A stretch of 64,000 bases of DNA, from NCBI GenBank assembly GCA_913056275.1, contig CAJXLP010000002.1, positions 1 to 64,000 on the forward strand, written 5' to 3'. Positions within the stretch are counted from its first letter, which is position 1; each line of letters opens with the position of its first letter. The DNA comes from an uncultured Mycoplasmatota bacterium (lineage in GTDB: Bacteria > Bacillota_I > Bacilli_A > Izemoplasmatales > Izemoplasmataceae). Both the position numbers and the translations under genes were made by a program. Below are positions 60,214-64,000 of the stretch, piece after piece. A model generated the notes under the pieces. The model worked only from the letters and a program-made list of their open reading frames with translations, was not told the DNA's origin and did no database searches.

Positions 60214-61065
60214 ATGGAAAAAATGATAGAGTTTGCACGCATTGGAAACACATCGTCCTTGGCGTACAACTGGATTTATAATCCAGACTATTTAAAACAG
60301 GTCCAAGCGTCACATACATTGTTGTTTCAACCGCTTGACCCGGAAGATTATGTAAAAAGTGAAAAATCGTTTCTCGCCTATCCCACCATGAAAGTCGGGG
60401 ATTTAAGTGCCCAAGGCGACATTTTAATGTGGCTGTATGACGCACTCAAAGACAATCCAGATTTAACGGCCAAAGCGTATCAAAACTTAGTCTTTGACAA
60501 AGTGAAACCGGGCGGTGCGTATGTCGGCTTTGTCGAGTCTTATGGCCGGGCCCTCGTATTTAATAAGATTGCGAAGTTGCACAAGTTAGACGTCCCCCCG
60601 ATTCCCATGGATGATGATCAAATGATCGGGTTTGCGCCTTACGTGGCGGCTAAAGCGCTAGAACTTAGCAATGACCGAGCCTTCGAGCTGGCGAGTGCCT
60701 TTACAAACCGGGAAGATTTTAAAGCGTTTTACGAGGCGTTTGATACACTGCTTAATGCGCTCGAGAGTCAATCCATGGTCGAAGCCATTCAATCGACCAT
60801 TCTGACCGATATTCCGGTGCAAGATCGCTTCCAAAAAGCGCTCGTGCAAGACACCGATACGTTCATTACTGAAACGGTCAATACGGCCTGCCACATATAT
60901 GATGCAGTCCCTTTAGTTTTTCACATTTTATACCGCACCCAATCGTTCACCGAGGCCTTAGAACTCAATGCCCAAATCGGTGGCGCCTCCAGTGACCGAG
61001 GCACCTTAATTGGCGTGCTGTATCATACGACTGGGACAATCCCACCAAACGCCCCAAAAATCTAA
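60214..61065 (+). CDS. Degenerate ADP-ribosylglycohydrolase-like protein
   Basis: About 283 residues, all-helical by appearance, from the ATG at 60214 behind GAGG; a GTG at 60208 is unlikely. The C-terminal part HIYDAVPLVFHILYRTQSFTEALELNAQIGGASSDRGTLIGVLYHTTG resembles the closing segment of ADP-ribosylglycohydrolases, where GGDTDT binds Mg; here it reads GGASSDR and loses the key Asp pair. The N-terminal metal region GDLSAQGDILMWLYDAL is similarly altered. It may be a non-enzymatic or altered-specificity member. Monocistronic. Confidence 0.65.
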   Translation: MEKMIEFARIGNTSSLAYNWIYNPDYLKQVQASHTLLFQPLDPEDYVKSEKSFLAYPTMKVGDLSAQGDILMWLYDALKDNPDLTAKAYQNLVFDKVKPGGAYVGFVESYGRALVFNKIAKLHKLDVPPIPMDDDQMIGFAPYVAAKALELSNDRAFELASAFTNREDFKAFYEAFDTLLNALESQSMVEAIQSTILTDIPVQDRFQKALVQDTDTFITETVNTACHIYDAVPLVFHILYRTQSFTEALELNAQIGGASSDRGTLIGVLYHTTGTIPPNAPKI

Positions 61066-61088
61066 CACCCCATGGGTGTTATTTTTTT
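61064..61088 (+). terminator. Terminator before the mevalonate operon
   Basis: AACACCC-CAT-GGGTGTT followed by a T-run. A TATAAT at 61090-61095, which probably drives the mevalonate operon, begins two bases later. Confidence 0.85.
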
Positions 61089-61111
61089 GTATAATAGATG
61101 GTGAGGTTTTT

Positions 61112-62032
61112 ATGAATCCATTCGGAGTGGGCGTCGCCCACGGTAAAATGATTTGGTTTGGCGAGCACGCGGTGGTCTATCATCACCCAGCCATCGCCTT
61201 ACCGCTGACTGACAAACGTGTGACCGTTAAAATGGACCCCAGTTCAAAGACTGAACTGATTAGTCCTTTTTTTAACGGGCCTTTAAGTATGGGCCAAGGC
61301 TTTGACGGATTGGTTGCTTTAATGGAGGCCTTGCGCGAGCGTTTACCGATTGGTGAGGTGACACTCACATTAACTACGGACATTCCGGTCGGGGCGGGAT
61401 TTGGGGCAAGTGCAGCGATTGCATCGGCCATTGTCCAAGCGGCGTATGATCTCACAGATACCCCCTTAGATGCAGGGACCCATTTTGACTTGATTCAACA
61501 CTCAGAAAGTTATTTTCATACGAACCCGTCAGGCATTGATGCCTATTTATCAATTCACAACGACGCGCTCAGATACCGCAAAGATCAATCACCCGAATCA
61601 TTGACGATCGATTTAGACGCCCATTTAGTGGTCGTTTACTCAAACGTCAAGGGGTCCACAAAAACGGCGGTTGAATCCATCCAAACAATGATGACAAAAA
61701 AATCTAATACGCGGAAAATGGCGGATCTTGGTCACCTGACACTCGACGCACTAGAGGCGATTAAACAAAAGGATATCTTAGGGCTTGGTCAGTTAATGAC
61801 GAAAGCACACACCTATCTCAAACATTTCAAAGTCTCGCATCCTGTGCTGGATGAATTGGTCGATCAAGCAATGCACAGTGGTGCCTTAGGCGCCAAGCTT
61901 TCAGGGGGTGGCCTCGGGGGCATTATGATCGCTTTATTCCGGTCATACGATCAATCCAAAGCGTTTCAAGAGGCGCTGCATGCTGATGGGTATTCCCACG
62001 CCTTTATCCGGTCTTTAGCCTATGACAGTTAA
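61112..62032 (+). CDS. mvk: Mevalonate kinase
   Basis: About 306 residues from the ATG at 61112 (GGTGAGG upstream); upstream in-frame sequence would run through the terminator. GHMP kinase blocks: HGKMIWFGEHAVVYHHPAIALPL, phosphate loop VGAGFGASAAIASAIV, catalytic Asp in NPSGIDAY, and AKLSGGGLGGIM. It makes 5-phosphomevalonate. First gene of the operon; overlaps mvaD by 11 bp. Confidence 0.94.
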   Translation: MNPFGVGVAHGKMIWFGEHAVVYHHPAIALPLTDKRVTVKMDPSSKTELISPFFNGPLSMGQGFDGLVALMEALRERLPIGEVTLTLTTDIPVGAGFGASAAIASAIVQAAYDLTDTPLDAGTHFDLIQHSESYFHTNPSGIDAYLSIHNDALRYRKDQSPESLTIDLDAHLVVVYSNVKGSTKTAVESIQTMMTKKSNTRKMADLGHLTLDALEAIKQKDILGLGQLMTKAHTYLKHFKVSHPVLDELVDQAMHSGALGAKLSGGGLGGIMIALFRSYDQSKAFQEALHADGYSHAFIRSLAYDS

Positions 62033-62942
62033 CGCCCCCGTCAACATTGCGCTGATTAAATACTGGGGCAAAGCCCAAGTTCATCCCGTGCGTCCTTCGA
62101 CCCCGTCAATCTCCCTTTCCCTCAAAGGACTTGATACGACCACCAAGCTAACACCGGCCGATGATTTTTCTTTTACCCTTAACGGTGAACCACCGAGTGA
62201 TGAATCACTGGACCGCTTAGTGAGGTTCATTCGCCAATACACCAAAGACTTAAACGTCCACGTTGAGTCAGTCAATGCCGGTCCCACAGCGGCGGGTGTC
62301 GCCTCCAGTGCCTCCGGATATGCGGCTTTATCACTCGGCTTGAAAACCATGTTTGACACGCATTTAGACTGGGCCGCATTTGTTGAAAAGACCGCCAATG
62401 GGTCCGGATCGGCAGCTCGGTCTTTATTAGGGGGCGCTGTGCTATGGGATGAAGACGGCACCATTACCCCCGTTGAGTTTAATCATGCAAATTATCAAAT
62501 GGCGATTCTACTGCTCTCTAGGTCACCCAAACAAATGAGTTCCAGAGAGAAAATGGCAGCGTCGACAAAACTTCCTGAATTTGCCCGGTGGCAAGTGCGT
62601 AACCGGCTTCGCAGCACGCGCATGATGGAAGCGATGGCGCGTGATGATTTTTCAACGATCGGGGCCCTCATGGAAGCCTCCACCCTCGACATGCACGCAC
62701 TCACCGCCTTAGATCCATTCAGTCCCCCTTATTTAACCAAGGAGAGCATTCATCTCTGGCACGCTGTGCGCGAGGCGCGTGCTAAGGGTTTAGCCATGTA
62801 CGTGACAGCGGATGCAGGCCCGAATATTAAAGTGCTCTTTAAAAAAGCAGACCACGACCGAGTCGTCCCCTTTTTAAAGACATTCACCCATCCTGTTTTG
62901 GTTCATGACATTGCCGATGAAGGAGCGCATGTATGCGCGTAA
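62022..62942 (+). CDS. mvaD: Diphosphomevalonate decarboxylase
   Basis: A 306-residue GHMP-fold decarboxylase: APVNIALIKYWGKAQ, SISLSL, phosphate loop GPTAAGVASSASGYAAL, GSGSAARSLLGG and DAGPNIKVL, all diagnostic. It makes isopentenyl diphosphate. Overlaps mvk by 11 bp and mvaK2 by 10 bp. Confidence 0.95.
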   Translation: MTVNAPVNIALIKYWGKAQVHPVRPSTPSISLSLKGLDTTTKLTPADDFSFTLNGEPPSDESLDRLVRFIRQYTKDLNVHVESVNAGPTAAGVASSASGYAALSLGLKTMFDTHLDWAAFVEKTANGSGSAARSLLGGAVLWDEDGTITPVEFNHANYQMAILLLSRSPKQMSSREKMAASTKLPEFARWQVRNRLRSTRMMEAMARDDFSTIGALMEASTLDMHALTALDPFSPPYLTKESIHLWHAVREARAKGLAMYVTADAGPNIKVLFKKADHDRVVPFLKTFTHPVLVHDIADEGAHVCA

Positions 62943-63877
62943 ATGTGCCCGGCAAAGTATTTATCATGGGCGAATATACGGTCATCGACCGGCAATCTGG
63001 AGCCTTGATTGCGCCAACGAAAGCCCGCTTAAGTGTGACCATTACCCAAAGTGATGTTTGGCAATATGAAAGTGCACTCGACGGATTTTTTAAGGCACAT
63101 TCGTGGGACGTCTTTTCCACACAAATGCCTTCAAAAATTATTCGGTCCGTGCTACCCTATATACAATCCATTGACCGAAATAATCAATTAATTACTCCGT
63201 TTCGCCTTCGCATCGACAGTCAGCTTGATGATGGGAAGGTGCCGTATGGACTCGGTAGTTCCGGCGCACTTCGCGCGGGCGTGATTAAAGCGTTCTTTGC
63301 GTATTTCAATATGCCGCTTGATGCGTTACTCATTTTCCAGATGGCAGCCCTGTCTTCGGCCAGTGAGACGTCATCGTACGGAGATCTCGCCGTATCAAGT
63401 TTTGATCAAGCCATACACTATCAAAAGCCAAAAACCTTAGACCCCTTGTCCCACATGGTGGTGGACCCCGTGGGTTTACCCCCATTCATCATCGTCCATA
63501 CAGGGTTAAAGGTCAGTTCTACACCATTTATCAAACGCTATATGGCCAATCGCGATGACCCGTTTATTCAGACGTATAAAGACCAAATCAATGATGCGTT
63601 AGAGGGGTTTAAAGAGGCCTCAATCTCTGATCAATTGGCCCGGATTAAAGCCTCCCACATTGCCTATCTACAGATGAGTGAGACACTTGATCCATCGATG
63701 GTCCCTGACCACTTTATTCCCATATTTACGGCCATTGAAGCGACGGGGGGCACTCCCAAAGTGTCTGGGGCTGGCGGTGGTGACACCATCTTAGCCTTTT
63801 ACCCCGACCAACGCACATTAGAAAACGCCCAAGCTCAACTGAGTATGCACTACCCACTTTTCCTGTCTGCGAGGTAA
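62933..63877 (+). CDS. mvaK2: Phosphomevalonate kinase
   Basis: A 314-residue GHMP kinase with VPGKVFIMGEYTVI, phosphate loop YGLGSSGALRAGVIKAF, SSYGDLAVSSF and GAGGGDTILAF, matching the bacterial MvaK2 type. It makes diphosphomevalonate. The stop is directly followed by the ATG of the next gene (TAAATG). Confidence 0.93.
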   Translation: MRVNVPGKVFIMGEYTVIDRQSGALIAPTKARLSVTITQSDVWQYESALDGFFKAHSWDVFSTQMPSKIIRSVLPYIQSIDRNNQLITPFRLRIDSQLDDGKVPYGLGSSGALRAGVIKAFFAYFNMPLDALLIFQMAALSSASETSSYGDLAVSSFDQAIHYQKPKTLDPLSHMVVDPVGLPPFIIVHTGLKVSSTPFIKRYMANRDDPFIQTYKDQINDALEGFKEASISDQLARIKASHIAYLQMSETLDPSMVPDHFIPIFTAIEATGGTPKVSGAGGGDTILAFYPDQRTLENAQAQLSMHYPLFLSAR

Positions 63878-64000
63878 ATGATGCAACGAAAAAATGATCA
63901 CATCCAAGAAGCTTTAAAACAATCATTCACACCCAATGATTTTGACAAGGTCCGATTTGAACCCGTCTTGTTGCCGCCAGTAAATGTGGATACGGTTGAT
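63878..64000 (+). CDS. fni: Type 2 isopentenyl-diphosphate isomerase, N-terminal part
   Basis: An open frame from the ATG at 63878 (or 63881) to the window end: MMQRKNDHIQEALKQSF, then DKVRFEPVLLPP. RKxDHIxxAL with the following LP is the usual start of the FMN- and NADPH-dependent isomerase Fni/IDI-2, which interconverts isopentenyl and dimethylallyl diphosphate. Position after mvk-mvaD-mvaK2 supports this. The flavin need links it to the rib operon. GAGG lies in the preceding stop region. Confidence 0.82.
   Translation, partial: MMQRKNDHIQEALKQSFTPNDFDKVRFEPVLLPPVNVDTVD

Noticed and set aside
1-64000. Reassigned TGA codon (Trp), as in many mollicutes
   Set aside because: Several complete, full-length genes end in TGA (for example the ABC-2 permease at 16193 and mscS), and no conserved protein needs TGA read through.

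Overview
The window looks like chromosome from a low-to-mid GC Gram-positive-type bacterium (Bacillota/Mycoplasmatota grade, perhaps a free-living Acholeplasma/Izemoplasma-like lineage; this placement is inference). Supporting points are Shine-Dalgarno-led genes, many Cys-anchored lipoproteins, a mevalonate pathway, ECF-type vitamin uptake, zinc ABC uptake with a Fur-family regulator, L-lactate dehydrogenase, and use of TGA as an ordinary stop. No phage, transposon, CRISPR array or replication origin is visible. Genes are dense, with many ATGA overlaps and compact intrinsic terminators that often overlap stop codons.

Layout. 1-6.2 kb (minus): a partial Lys/Ala/Pro-repeat protein, then a five-gene operon reading marR, a heterodimeric ABC multidrug exporter pair, a tocopherol-cyclase-like protein and an aldo/keto reductase, with a perfect operator-like palindrome ahead of marR. 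6.4-7.9 kb: a surface Ig-like repeat protein. 8.0-12.3 kb (plus): an FMN riboswitch and ribD-ribE-ribBA-ribH followed by a translationally coupled HAD phosphatase that may be the often-missing riboflavin-pathway phosphatase. 12.5-14.4 kb: a small secreted protein divergent from an ECF sigma factor and its RsgI-like membrane partner. 14.5-16.2 kb: an ABC-2 exporter under a large palindrome that overlaps its promoter.

16.2-27.6 kb is the most unusual block: thiolase, SDR reductase, a divergent KAS III-like condensing enzyme, a complete Liv-type ABC importer (H, M, G, F, J), a terminator, then a CoA-transferase and two alpha/beta hydrolases, facing a TetR/FadR-like regulator with several TGAAT..ATTCA half-sites between them. 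It reads as a regulated import and CoA-ester metabolism module for an unidentified small carboxylate.

27.6-38.7 kb: MATE exporter, rRNA methyltransferase, SDR, tRNA-Thr, TGS-nucleoside kinase, YaaA, MsrAB fusion, RibU-like riboflavin transporter, a carotenoid-type desaturase, two tRNA-Ser genes, a PH-domain protein and a guanylate-kinase-like enzyme. 38.8-45.4 kb: an S41 peptidase lipoprotein, a MacB-type ABC protein, two cytochrome-b5-like lipoproteins (one with an Asp/Ser repeat linker) and L-lactate dehydrogenase. 45.5-48 kb: pseudouridine salvage (psuK, psuG) coupled to a MscS channel. 48-51 kb: znuA-znuC-znuB-zur with a Zur-box-like palindrome inside the promoter. 51-56.5 kb: an XPD/DinG-like helicase with a nuclease domain, then a two-gene light-repair operon (CRY-DASH plus an iron-sulfur (6-4) photolyase). 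56.5-61 kb: two tandem GntR regulators, a FAS1 lipoprotein, a HAD phosphatase, tRNA-Arg and a degenerate ADP-ribosylglycohydrolase-like protein. 61-64 kb: the mevalonate operon mvk-mvaD-mvaK2-fni (fni cut by the window end).

Themes that connect: flavin supply (rib operon, RibU) with flavin-dependent photolyases and oxidoreductases; oxidative and light stress (MsrAB, YaaA, carotenoid-type desaturase, photolyases); isoprenoid precursors (mevalonate operon) with the carotenoid-type desaturase.
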